This document shows, in pieces, positions 7,586 through 15,038 of a stretch of 20,470 bases of DNA; the stretch's first letter is position 1; each line of letters begins with the position of its first letter. The position numbers were made by a program, and so were the translations under genes. The stretch lies in the NCBI GenBank assembly GCA_017475785.1, contig JAFVEX010000182.1:1-20470 (forward strand), given 5' to 3'. Source of the stretch: Eubacterium sp. (GTDB taxonomy: Bacteria; Bacillota_A; Clostridia; Lachnospirales; Lachnospiraceae). The notes below the pieces were generated by a model, which did no database searches, had not been told where the DNA came from, and saw only the letters and a list, made by a program, of their open reading frames with translations.

Positions 7586-8593
7586 ATGAGAGTAACCGTT
7601 CGAAAAATCGCAGAAGAACACAATGTATCTCCGGCAACCGTCTCGCTGGTTCTGAATGACAAGCCCGGCGTGCGGGACGACACGCGCAGAAGAATCACCG
7701 CGGCTCTGGTCAGCAACGGCTACCAGATTAAGCGAAAAGACCAGAAGCGGAAGATCCAGTACATCTGTTATCAGAGCTCCGGGTGGTTCGCGGAGCGGCC
7801 TGACGGCTTTTACACCTATGTTCTGGAAGGGCTCGACCGCGGGTGCAAGCGGTATAATGCCGCGCTGAACGTCACATATGCCAACAGCGGCAATCTCCAG
7901 AAGCTGATTAACCTCTCAGTGACAGAGGGAAGCGACGGGATCATTTTTCTGGGAACGGAGTACAGCCACGAGGCGATCCCGGAATTTCTGGAGTATGAGG
8001 TTCCGATCGTCGTGGTGGACAATCCCATTTTCGAGTCCAGGATCAACAGCATCTACCCGGATGATTACGTCGGAATCCACGAGACTGTCAGGCATCTGAA
8101 GGGGCTCGGCCACACGGATATCGGCTTTATCACGATTGAGGGTACCTTTGGAGAGTTGTATAACCGCGAACAGATCTGGAGAAATGTCATGCACAACAAC
8201 GGACTGGAAGTCGTGGAAGACCACGTGCTGCATCTGGAGCCGAGCATGACAGACGCGCGGCGTCAGATTTACGCGTATATTGAGTCGGAAAAGCAGATGC
8301 CGACCGCGTTTATGTCGGTCAACGACGTGATTGCGGCTTCAGTTGTGTCCAGCATGACCCAGCGCGGGATCCGCGTGCCGGAGGACGTCTCCATCATCGG
8401 CTACGACGATTCGAGCATCTGCGGCATCACGACCCCGACACTCTCGTCGATCCGCTCTGACGTCGCGGCGATGGGAGAGATGGCAGTCCGCAGACTTCTG
8501 GAGCTGATCGCGAACGAGAACGAGCCTCCCATGAAGCAAATGCTGGCGACGCGCCTGATTCTGAGAGACTCAATCGCGGAAGCCCGAAAATAA
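7586..8593 (+). CDS. LacI-family transcriptional regulator
   Basis: This 335-residue DNA-binding regulator has a helix-turn-helix at residues 4-24 and a hinge region (VTVRKIAEEHNVSPATVSLV, then LNDKPGVRDDTRRRI), matching the LacI/GalR N-terminus. A periplasmic-binding-like effector domain follows from about residue 57. Family marks in it are GIIFLGTE, PIVVVDNP, the VPEDVSIIGYDD segment with the TTPTLSSIR stretch, and a final MAVRRLLELI helix. Start: ATG at 7586 with AGGTGG about 8 bases upstream; the HTH begins immediately after. It is transcribed after the first operon and converges on an isomerase gene. It probably senses a sugar or polyol intermediate and controls neighbouring promoters, but I find no shared LacI-type operator at the promoters here, so its targets are unknown. 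Confidence 0.92.
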   Translation: MRVTVRKIAEEHNVSPATVSLVLNDKPGVRDDTRRRITAALVSNGYQIKRKDQKRKIQYICYQSSGWFAERPDGFYTYVLEGLDRGCKRYNAALNVTYANSGNLQKLINLSVTEGSDGIIFLGTEYSHEAIPEFLEYEVPIVVVDNPIFESRINSIYPDDYVGIHETVRHLKGLGHTDIGFITIEGTFGELYNREQIWRNVMHNNGLEVVEDHVLHLEPSMTDARRQIYAYIESEKQMPTAFMSVNDVIAASVVSSMTQRGIRVPEDVSIIGYDDSSICGITTPTLSSIRSDVAAMGEMAVRRLLELIANENEPPMKQMLATRLILRDSIAEARK

Positions 8594-8616
8594 ATGGAAA
8601 TGGTTTTGATGGCATA

Positions 8617-8670
8617 AAAGGGGCTGTGGAACTAAGCACTGATCTTCGTGCTTAGTTCCACAGCCCCTTT
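8617..8670. terminator. Bidirectional terminator between the LacI gene and the convergent isomerase gene
   Basis: A perfect 23-bp stem (8617-8639 with 8648-8670) has an 8-nt loop. One end carries AAA and the other TTT, so it gives a U-rich tail on either strand. It lies 23 bases after the LacI stop and 13 bases beyond the isomerase stop. Confidence 0.92.
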
Positions 8671-8683
8671 CAGGTATCGTTTT

Positions 8684-9502
8684 TTACTGCACGGCTGCCT
8701 TCAGTGCAGCGATGTCAGCTTTCATGATTTCAAAGTAGTCCGGGTTGATGACGCGCATGTTCTCCAGCTCGTACAGATTCTCGAGAATCAGCCATCCCTC
8801 GTAATTCTGCTCCTTCAGGAAGTCGATACTCTGCTGGAAGCCGGTGGTGCCGGTTCCGAGAACCATGGAAGCGTTCTTGCCCTTGACGCCGTCCTTGACG
8901 TGCATCTGGTTGATGTAGTACGGATACAGCTCGCGCAGGCACTCCAGCACATCGTAGTCGGTCAGGCAGGCATGGTTGCAGGAATCGTAAAACAGGTAGA
9001 AGTTCTCGCGGTCAACCATTTCATAGAGCTTTTTCTGCTCAGCGACGCTGTTCGGGTTCTCGCAGCCGATCTTGATGCCTTTTTCACCGGCGTAGTCACA
9101 GAAATATTTATACCGGCGGGAAGCATTTTCGAAATCCTCGTCGGTGACGGCCAGGCTCGGCCCGAAATTCGAGAAGAAGACAAGGCCGATGCCCATGTAC
9201 GCTGCCGCGTCGATGGCGCCGATGCCCATTTTGTCAAAAATTTCATCGTCCTTTGTGCCGCGCGCGGCCTTGAAGGCGATGTTGTCGCCGTCGCTGACGC
9301 CGATGTTTGGATATTCGATGCCGAATTTTTGCTGCGCGTCGAGGTACAGATCCTGCAGGTAGCGCTGGGAGAGCGGATTGCCGTGCTCCCAGGAGCCATA
9401 CTCGATTGACATGCCGTCCAGTCCCATCTCGCTGACGATGCGCGGCGCGAAGACGCCGGTTCCCGGTACACAGAAATTACAGATTCCGAGTTTTACATTC
9501 AT
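8684..9502 (-). CDS. Sugar phosphate isomerase/epimerase family protein (second TIM-barrel enzyme)
   Basis: This 272-residue cytosolic TIM-barrel protein belongs to the xylose-isomerase-like superfamily. Predicted metal ligands are Glu148 (GCENPN), Asp173 (LFYDSCN), His201 (QMHVKDG) and Glu241 (LILENLY), nearly the same positions as in the enzyme at 5433-6260. Overall sequence similarity to that enzyme is low outside the motifs, so a different substrate or step is likely. Start: ATG ending at 9502, with GGAGGG about 9 bases upstream on the minus strand. It is a single-gene unit, convergent with the LacI gene and divergent from the iolG-like gene. Candidate roles are inosose isomerase/dehydratase or keto-sugar 3-epimerase; none can be chosen from sequence alone. 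Confidence 0.85.
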   Translation of the reverse strand: MNVKLGICNFCVPGTGVFAPRIVSEMGLDGMSIEYGSWEHGNPLSQRYLQDLYLDAQQKFGIEYPNIGVSDGDNIAFKAARGTKDDEIFDKMGIGAIDAAAYMGIGLVFFSNFGPSLAVTDEDFENASRRYKYFCDYAGEKGIKIGCENPNSVAEQKKLYEMVDRENFYLFYDSCNHACLTDYDVLECLRELYPYYINQMHVKDGVKGKNASMVLGTGTTGFQQSIDFLKEQNYEGWLILENLYELENMRVINPDYFEIMKADIAALKAAVQ

Positions 9503-9570
9503 TACTTTGATCCCTCCAAGATTGGTGTGCCTCTTTACTCCGGCGGCTTTTCCTGCCGCAATCTGAATTC

Positions 9571-9599
9571 ACTATAGCACATTTTTACAATTTTCGTAA
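9571..9599 (-). promoter_or_regulatory. Promoter of the minus-strand isomerase gene (extended -10)
   Basis: On the minus strand the sequence reads TTACGA (9594-9599), 17 bases, then TATAGT (9571-9576) preceded by TGC, an extended -10. The -35 is weak, which the extended -10 could offset. In the 362-base divergent gap 9503-9864 I see this promoter, the opposite promoter at 9699-9728, a small GCGGC/GCCGC hairpin (9543-9559) in the isomerase leader, and no further gene. Confidence 0.55.
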
Positions 9600-9662
9600 C
9601 GCATTCGGTAAAATCAGCAAGAATGAAAGCAAAGAGAACAATAAACCGAGGATTGCTGTTTG

Positions 9663-9728
9663 CAATACATACTATTTTTTGAGATTTATATCATACGATT
9701 GACAGCGTATTGTGAAAATAGATAAAAT
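9663..9728 (+). promoter_or_regulatory. Promoter of the iolG-like gene with inverted repeats around the -35
   Basis: TTGACA (9699-9704), 18 bases, TAAAAT (9723-9728) is a good vegetative promoter. The -35 sits inside an inverted repeat ATACG (9694-9698) / CGTAT (9706-9710). A second pair CAATAC (9663-9668) / GTATTG (9707-9712) shares the right arm. These could be operator half-sites. The transcript would have a leader of about 130 bases. Confidence 0.6.
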
Positions 9729-9864
9729 GGGTAGAGAAGTTAAGCGTTTTGCTGGGGAAAAGTACCATAAATCGGGCTTTTTCCTAAGAATTATTGCAGG
9801 AGACAGGGCGGCTGGCCGCTGTGTTTCCCAAACCGCTTTCATGCACAAATAAAAGGAGGGGCAT

Positions 9865-10875
9865 ATGGCAGAACTGAGAATTGGGCTTGTCGGAACAGGA
9901 GGAATCGGAAGGACGCACATTGACCGCATCAACACGCGGCTGCAGGGCGGCGTTGTCGTAGGATGCGCGGACGTCAATGTCGAATTCGGAAAATCCGTCG
10001 CGGAGAAATTCGGAATCAAGGGATTTGACGGCCCGGAAGATCTGATTAACAGCAGTGAGGTAGACGCGGTCATCGTCTGTACGTCGGACGCGTATCACGC
10101 ACCGTGCGTGCTGGAAGCCATCAAAGCCGGGAAGCCGGTCTTCTGTGAGAAACCGCTCTCCCCGACACCGGAGGTTTGCAAGGAGATCGTCGACGCGGAG
10201 ATCGCTGGCGGGAAGAAGCTGGTGCAGGTGGGCTTCATGCGCCGCTACGACCCGGGTTATGTACAGCTGAAAAACCTGCTGGATTCCGGCAAATACGGCG
10301 CGCCGCTCGTGCTGCACTGCTGCCACCACAACTACGATGACGGCGGTGTCGGCTGGAAGACCTCCATGTCCATCGAGAACTCCATGATTCATGAAATCGA
10401 CGTGCTGCGCTGGCTTCTGGGCGAGAATTACACAAAGGTGGATGTCGTGTTCCCGCGCTGCTCCAAAAACGCCGCAGAGGGATGCCAGGATCCTCAGATC
10501 ATGCACCTGACCACTGAGTCCGGCACATATATTGAAGTGGAGTCCTTTGTCTTCTCACATTATGGCTATGACGTCCGCTGCGAGATCGTCTGCGAAGAGG
10601 GCGTCCTGAATCTGCCGGAGCCGCCGTACGCGATGGTTCGCACGAACGACGCCCGTGTGACTCCGATCTGTCATGACTGGTCAGAGCGCTTCCCGGACGC
10701 GTACAACATCGAGTTCCAGAACTGGATCAACGCGTCGAAGGAAGGCCGTGTCGACGGACCGACTGCCTGGGACGGCTATGTGGCGCAGATCGCCGCAGGC
10801 TGCGCGTCAAAGGCGCGTGATACAGGTGAGACTGTGGCAATCGAAATTCCGGAAATGCCGGCGTTCTACGCATGA
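9865..10875 (+). CDS. iolG: Inositol 2-dehydrogenase-like oxidoreductase (Gfo/Idh/MocA family)
   Basis: This 336-residue NAD-dependent oxidoreductase would convert myo-inositol or a related cyclitol to its 2-keto form. The Rossmann motif GLVGTGGIGRTH is at residues 7-18 and the family motif CEKPLS carries Lys96. Similarity to Bacillus subtilis IolG, recalled from memory, is strong over the C-terminal half: VGFMRRYDPGYVQLK, IHEIDVLRWLL, DPQI, YGYDVRCEIV, LPEP, GPTAWDGYVA and a final P-FY. His176 matches the catalytic His. The position four residues before it is Asn172, where Bacillus IolG has Asp, so activity or specificity may be altered. Start: AAAGGAGGGG lies just before the ATG. It is a single gene with its own promoter, between an isomerase and the second importer. 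The family is certain; inositol as substrate is probable, not proven. Confidence 0.78.
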   Translation: MAELRIGLVGTGGIGRTHIDRINTRLQGGVVVGCADVNVEFGKSVAEKFGIKGFDGPEDLINSSEVDAVIVCTSDAYHAPCVLEAIKAGKPVFCEKPLSPTPEVCKEIVDAEIAGGKKLVQVGFMRRYDPGYVQLKNLLDSGKYGAPLVLHCCHHNYDDGGVGWKTSMSIENSMIHEIDVLRWLLGENYTKVDVVFPRCSKNAAEGCQDPQIMHLTTESGTYIEVESFVFSHYGYDVRCEIVCEEGVLNLPEPPYAMVRTNDARVTPICHDWSERFPDAYNIEFQNWINASKEGRVDGPTAWDGYVAQIAAGCASKARDTGETVAIEIPEMPAFYA

Positions 10876-11187
10876 TATTACGCATGATAATTATCACGGC
10901 ATAACAAATTGATATGTCAGAAAAAAGTGGCTTTTTGTTACCTGAATCTGTGAATATACATAAATTGTTTTCAATCATACTTATGGTGTACATGACGCCA
11001 GGAACTATTTGTGCGGTTTTCCGGGAAATCTTCCGGGGATTAAGATGAAACACACCTAATTCACCATACAAAAATTTAAATGAGGTTATTAATGTATAGA
11101 TGTGCACAACTTATGAGTTGTATTAAATATAAATTTGGTATAAAATACTAGTTGTAATGTAGTTTTCTTCAGGTGGGAGGGAAAGAA
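10876..11187 (+). other. 312-base gap: weak terminator, palindromes and the second-operon promoter
   Basis: After the iolG-like stop come a perfect 12-base palindrome TGATAATTATCA (10885-10896) and a weak AAAAAG-TGG-CTTTTT hairpin (10922-10936) that may act as its terminator. Next is AT-rich DNA with no gene I can support, then the promoter and palindrome at 11106-11146. Confidence 0.5.
11106..11146 (+). promoter_or_regulatory. Promoter of the second importer operon with palindromic candidate operator
   Basis: TTGTAT (11118-11123), 17 bases, TAAAAT (11141-11146) forms the promoter. A perfect palindrome ACAACT-TATG-AGTTGT (11106-11121) overlaps the -35, and AGTTGTA recurs at 11150-11156 near the transcription start. 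A repressor bound here would block the promoter. No matching palindrome was seen at the first operon. Confidence 0.55.
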
Positions 11188-12159
11188 ATGGAAAAAATCA
11201 AACAGAATCCAATTGTTCAGAAACTGGGATTCAACAGAATTGTGCTGTTTCTTGTTTTGGTTTTGATGTACATTGTCTTCTGTGCATTGATCCCGAAATT
11301 CTTTGGAATCGCACACGTGGTAAGTCTGCTCAACTACGCTTGTTTCCTCGGTTTTCTGTCATTGGGCGTCACCTTCGTCATCGCGACAGGCGGCATCGAT
11401 TTCAGTATCGGGCCGGTCATGTTCTGCTGTGCCCTGATCTCCGGTTATACGTTTAACCAGTACGGGCTGCCGATGTTCCCGACACTGATCCTTTCAATTC
11501 TGATCGGATTCGCGTTTGGATGCTTCAACGGATACATGGTCGCTTATTGGACAGTTCCGCCGTTCATCATCTCGATGGCGTCGATGAACATCGCGAAGGG
11601 TCTCGCGTCCGTCTTCACAAAGACTACGACCGTTTCCTGGCCGCAGTCGGATCAGGTCGGCGGATGGTTCAGAAGACTTCTGAAGGTCGGGAACTTCCCG
11701 GTCGGACTGCTGATCTTCCTCGCAGTCGCGGTTCTCTGCGCGGTTATTCTGAATAACACCAGGCCGGGCCGTTATATTCTCGGGCTCGGAAGCAACCAGG
11801 AGGCGGTTCGTCTGTCCGGCGTCAACACCAAGAAGTGGAAGATGATCGCTTACATCATCTGCGGAATCCTCGCAGGCGTCGCGGCTATTTTCTTTGCTGC
11901 CGCTTACACGACTGTACAGCCTGGTTACGGCGACCAGTACAACAACGAGGCAATCGCCGGCTGCGTCATGGGCGGAACATCCATGATCGGCGGACTTGCT
12001 TCCATCGGCGGAACCGTAATCGGTGTTCTGATTATCTCCCTGATCCAGGAAGGTATTCTTGCTATGAAATTCGCGAAGAACATTCAGCTGATTATCACTG
12101 CGATCATCGTTATCGCCGCGGTATATGTTGACGTATCTGCGCGCCGCAGAAAGAACTGA
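11188..12159 (+). CDS. CUT2-family sugar/polyol ABC importer permease, second system, first permease
   Basis: This 323-residue hydrophobic protein is of the RbsC/YtfT type. The motif GGIDFSIGPVM is at about 68-78, VRLSGVNTKKWKMIAY lies in the third quarter, and GGTSMIGGLASIGGTVIG forms the C-terminal coupling region. The basic, short N-terminus leads into the first membrane helix at about residue 18. Start: an in-frame GTG at 11173 would add five residues, but GGGAGG at 11175-11180 lies 7 bases before the ATG at 11188, so the ATG is preferred. It is the first gene of the second importer operon. It resembles the permease at 13869 more than those of the first system (both carry a GGWF segment), suggesting they pair in one channel. 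Confidence 0.92.
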   Translation: MEKIKQNPIVQKLGFNRIVLFLVLVLMYIVFCALIPKFFGIAHVVSLLNYACFLGFLSLGVTFVIATGGIDFSIGPVMFCCALISGYTFNQYGLPMFPTLILSILIGFAFGCFNGYMVAYWTVPPFIISMASMNIAKGLASVFTKTTTVSWPQSDQVGGWFRRLLKVGNFPVGLLIFLAVAVLCAVILNNTRPGRYILGLGSNQEAVRLSGVNTKKWKMIAYIICGILAGVAAIFFAAAYTTVQPGYGDQYNNEAIAGCVMGGTSMIGGLASIGGTVIGVLIISLIQEGILAMKFAKNIQLIITAIIVIAAVYVDVSARRRKN

Positions 12160-12272
12160 TCCCGGATTCCCGGCGCCAGAAGCACTGCCGGAACCGGTAC
12201 CTGGATAACATATCAAGGAATTCTGAATTTTGCAGCAAGTGACTGAAAGTCAGGAAGAAAAGGAGAACACTA

Positions 12273-13769
12273 ATGGGTGAAACTATTTTAGAGATGAAAC
12301 AGATCGATAAATCCTTTCCGGGTGTCCACGCGCTTGATCATGTTGATTTCAATGTGCGCAAGGGTGAAGTTCACGCGCTGATGGGCGAGAACGGCGCGGG
12401 ACAGTCGACGCTGATGAAGGTTCTGACAGGAATCTACACAATGGATTCCGGCAGCATCATTTTTGAGGGCAAGGAAATTGAGTTCCACAATGCCCGTGAG
12501 GCGCAGGACGCAGGCGTTATCATTGTTCACCAGGAGCTGAACATGGTCGGCGATCTGACTGTTGCGCAGAATATCTTCCTCGGACGCGAGCCGAAAAAAG
12601 GCCTCGGCGTGGACGACAAGAAGATGATCGAAGATTCCAAGGCGCTGTTTGACCGCCTGAAAATCGAAATTGACCCCACGATGAAGATGAGCGACCTGAC
12701 CGTCGGTAAGCAGCAGATGTGCGAGATCGCGAAGGCAATTTCCCACAACGCGAAAGTCATCATTTTCGACGAGCCGTCCGCGGCGCTGACAGAGAAGGAG
12801 ATTGAGGATCTGTTCGTCATCATCCGCGATCTGCGCGCGCAGGATATCGGCTGCGTATACATCTCTCACCGCATGGATGAGATCAAGGTTATCACAGACC
12901 GCGTTACTGTCATGCGTGACGGCACATACGTCGGCACACTGATTACAGCGGACAGCACGAAGGACGATATCATCAACATGATGGTCGGCCGTGTCATCTA
13001 CGAAGATCCGAAGTCGCACAGCATGTGCCCGCCGGACGCCCCGGTTGTCCTGAAGGTCGAGAATCTGAACGCCGGAAAGATGGTCAAGAATGTCAGCTTC
13101 GAGCTCCACAAGGGTGAGATCCTCGGATTCTCCGGCCTGATGGGCGCCGGCCGCACAGAGACGGCCCGCGCGCTGTTCGGAGCGGATCCGAAGCAGAGCG
13201 GAACCATCTACATCAACGGAAAAGAAGTTACCATCAATTCCCCGCAGGATGCCGTAAAGCTCGGAATCGGCTATCTCTCTGAGGACCGCAAGCGCTACGG
13301 TGTCGTCGTCAGAAGATCCATCGCCGAGAACACCACCATGGCCTGCCTCGAGGATTACATGAGCGGTCTTCTGATCAACAAGTCCGCGGAGAAGAAGGTT
13401 GCGCAGGACTATGTAGAGCAGCTTGCGACCAAGACACCTTCCGTAGACCAGCTGGTCGTCAACCTCTCCGGTGGTAACCAGCAGAAGGTCGTCATCGCGA
13501 AGTGGCTGGCAAAGAACTGCGACATCCTGATTTTCGACGAGCCTACCCGCGGTATCGACGTAGGCGCGAAGAACGAGATCTACAAACTGATGAACAAGCT
13601 TGCCTCCGAAGGTAAATCCATTATTATGATTTCTTCCGAGATGACAGAGATCCTGCGTATGAGCGACCGGATCATTGTCATGTGCGAAGGCGAGATTACC
13701 GGCGAGATTGATATCGCTGATGCTACGCAGGAAAACATCATGGACAAGGCCACAAGAAATATCGACTGA
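12273..13769 (+). CDS. CUT2-family sugar/polyol ABC importer ATPase with Walker A Lys replaced by Gln
   Basis: This 498-residue two-domain ATPase is of the RbsA/MglA type. In domain 1 the P-loop reads GENGAGQST: Gln44 (codon CAG at 12402-12404) replaces the nucleotide-binding lysine. Everything else in the domain looks intact: Q87, signature LTVGKQQ (142-148), Walker B VIIFDEPSAAL (D166, E167) and H199. Domain 2 has the family-typical degenerate P-loop GLMGAGRTE (288-296), signature LSGGNQQK (398-405), an intact DEPTRGID (D422) and Ser in place of the switch His. Neither P-loop therefore has the canonical Lys. Start: AAGGAG about 9 bases before the ATG. The gene lies between two permease genes and is otherwise full length, so it appears functional or only recently altered; hydrolysis capacity is uncertain. 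Confidence 0.93.
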   Translation: MGETILEMKQIDKSFPGVHALDHVDFNVRKGEVHALMGENGAGQSTLMKVLTGIYTMDSGSIIFEGKEIEFHNAREAQDAGVIIVHQELNMVGDLTVAQNIFLGREPKKGLGVDDKKMIEDSKALFDRLKIEIDPTMKMSDLTVGKQQMCEIAKAISHNAKVIIFDEPSAALTEKEIEDLFVIIRDLRAQDIGCVYISHRMDEIKVITDRVTVMRDGTYVGTLITADSTKDDIINMMVGRVIYEDPKSHSMCPPDAPVVLKVENLNAGKMVKNVSFELHKGEILGFSGLMGAGRTETARALFGADPKQSGTIYINGKEVTINSPQDAVKLGIGYLSEDRKRYGVVVRRSIAENTTMACLEDYMSGLLINKSAEKKVAQDYVEQLATKTPSVDQLVVNLSGGNQQKVVIAKWLAKNCDILIFDEPTRGIDVGAKNEIYKLMNKLASEGKSIIMISSEMTEILRMSDRIIVMCEGEITGEIDIADATQENIMDKATRNID

Positions 13770-13868
13770 TTATCAAAATCGACTGATATGGTTCTGCATG
13801 TGGCGCAGAAAGCCATACACTGAAACTTAGCAGCAGTATTGTTTTCGTGGATTTATCAGGAGGAAAAA

Positions 13869-14858
13869 ATGAATCAGAAAAGCAAGGTTTCAAAACTGGT
13901 CAGAAGCCAGGAATTCATTGTATTTATCATTTTGATCGCGATGTACATCGTATATGGTCTGATGAACAAGCAGTTCGCGAAATACACGACCTTTGTCACG
14001 ATGTTCGATTTCGCAAACTTCTACGTACTGATGGCCTTTGGCGTTGGTCTCTGCCTGATCACCGGCGGCGTTGACCTGTCAATCGGTACCGGCCTGATCG
14101 CCTACGCGGCAATCGGCGGCTCCATTATCAAGTACTTCGGCGCGAATGTCGTCGTCGGCATGATCTGCACCATTCTCGTTGCTGTCCTGTTCGGACTGGC
14201 AAACGGCGTGCTGATCGCAATCATGGACCTGCCGCCGTTCCTGGCTACGCTGTGTACCTGCATGATCGCGCGCGGCGTCGGCTCCCTGGCAGCGAGAAAC
14301 AACGCGATTCCGTGGCCGATGCTCTCTCAGCCGGGCGGATGGTTCCACAAGATCTTCAAGATTACGACCGAGAGCAAATCCATTATCCCGGTTGGATTCA
14401 TCTGGATCTTCGTGCTGATGTTCTTCATGCGCTTCGTTCTGAACAGCACAAAGTTCGGCCGCTACACAATCGCGATCGGTTCCAACAAGGAAGCGACGAT
14501 TCTCTCAGGCGTTAATGTAAAGTTCTACCATGTTATGGTATACGTTATCTGCGGTCTTTTCACAGGTGTTGCGGCAATTGCTTACGCGGCGGCAACCCCG
14601 ACCATCCAGCCCGGACAGGGTGCCGGCGTTGAGATGGACGCGATCGGCGGCGCAATCGTCGGCGGCGTTTCCGCGGCCGGCGGCTACGGAACGATCCCGG
14701 GCATTTTCGTAGGTACCTATGTCATCCTCGCGCTGAAGGTCGGACTTCCGTTTATCGGTCTGAACGCGAACTGGCAGCAGATTATCACCGGTATTGTCTT
14801 GATTGTTGCGGTCATGATTGATATTATTAAGAAGCGCAACGCAGAAAAGGCAGCCTGA
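13869..14858 (+). CDS. CUT2-family sugar/polyol ABC importer permease, second system, second permease
   Basis: This 329-residue RbsC-type integral membrane protein carries GGVDLSIGTGLIAYA at about 66-80, ATILSGVNVKFYHVMVY in the third quarter, and GGAIVGGVSAAGGYGTIPG as the C-terminal coupling segment. It ends in a basic tail (IIKKRNAEKAA). Start: AGGAGG at 13858-13863 is 5 bases before the ATG at 13869; an in-frame TTG at 13839 was discarded. The 99-base gap from the ATPase gene holds a 10-base direct repeat ATCGACTGAT (13761-13770 and 13778-13787) and a TTCTGC/GCAGAA hairpin (13792-13810). It probably forms a heterodimeric channel with the permease at 11188. Confidence 0.92.
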   Translation: MNQKSKVSKLVRSQEFIVFIILIAMYIVYGLMNKQFAKYTTFVTMFDFANFYVLMAFGVGLCLITGGVDLSIGTGLIAYAAIGGSIIKYFGANVVVGMICTILVAVLFGLANGVLIAIMDLPPFLATLCTCMIARGVGSLAARNNAIPWPMLSQPGGWFHKIFKITTESKSIIPVGFIWIFVLMFFMRFVLNSTKFGRYTIAIGSNKEATILSGVNVKFYHVMVYVICGLFTGVAAIAYAAATPTIQPGQGAGVEMDAIGGAIVGGVSAAGGYGTIPGIFVGTYVILALKVGLPFIGLNANWQQIITGIVLIVAVMIDIIKKRNAEKAA

Positions 14859-14956
14859 TTTCTGAAGGTGTAATTTCTGTATTATGCCGCCTGGCGCGGC
14901 GCAAACACGGCGAGGGAAACGTCTAATGCATAAGCACTTAGTTCGTTCCCTGTGCA

Positions 14957-15033
14957 ATGATATGACGCGGATCCTGCTAAGGAGACGGGATCCGCTTCAT
15001 ATAAAATCATCCGTTTCATATCATCAAAGGAGG
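14957..15033 (+). promoter_or_regulatory. Structured mRNA leader of the second receptor gene, adjoining its Shine-Dalgarno
   Basis: GCGGATCC (14967-14974) pairs with GGATCCGC (14988-14995), extendable beyond one mismatch by ATGA/TCAT (14962-14965 with 14997-15000). Enclosing it, ATGATATGA (14957-14965) pairs perfectly with TCATATCAT (15016-15024), ending one base before AAAGGAGG (15026-15033). The extension and the outer helix compete for 14962-14965. A separate GCCGC/GCGGC hairpin lies at 14886-14900. Control of receptor translation or mRNA processing is possible; only the pairing is directly seen. Confidence 0.5.
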
Positions 15034-15038
15034 AAAGA

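Noticed and set aside
9740..9753. Possible LacI/CcpA-type operator (TAAGCGTTTT) in the iolG-like leader
   Set aside because: It has a central CG but poor symmetry and misses the outer cre positions; too weak to report as a site.
13761..13787. 10-base direct repeat ATCGACTGAT at the end of the second ATPase gene
   Set aside because: The first copy overlaps the stop codon and the second follows 7 bases later. This is probably a small local duplication with no element, attachment site or gene associated.
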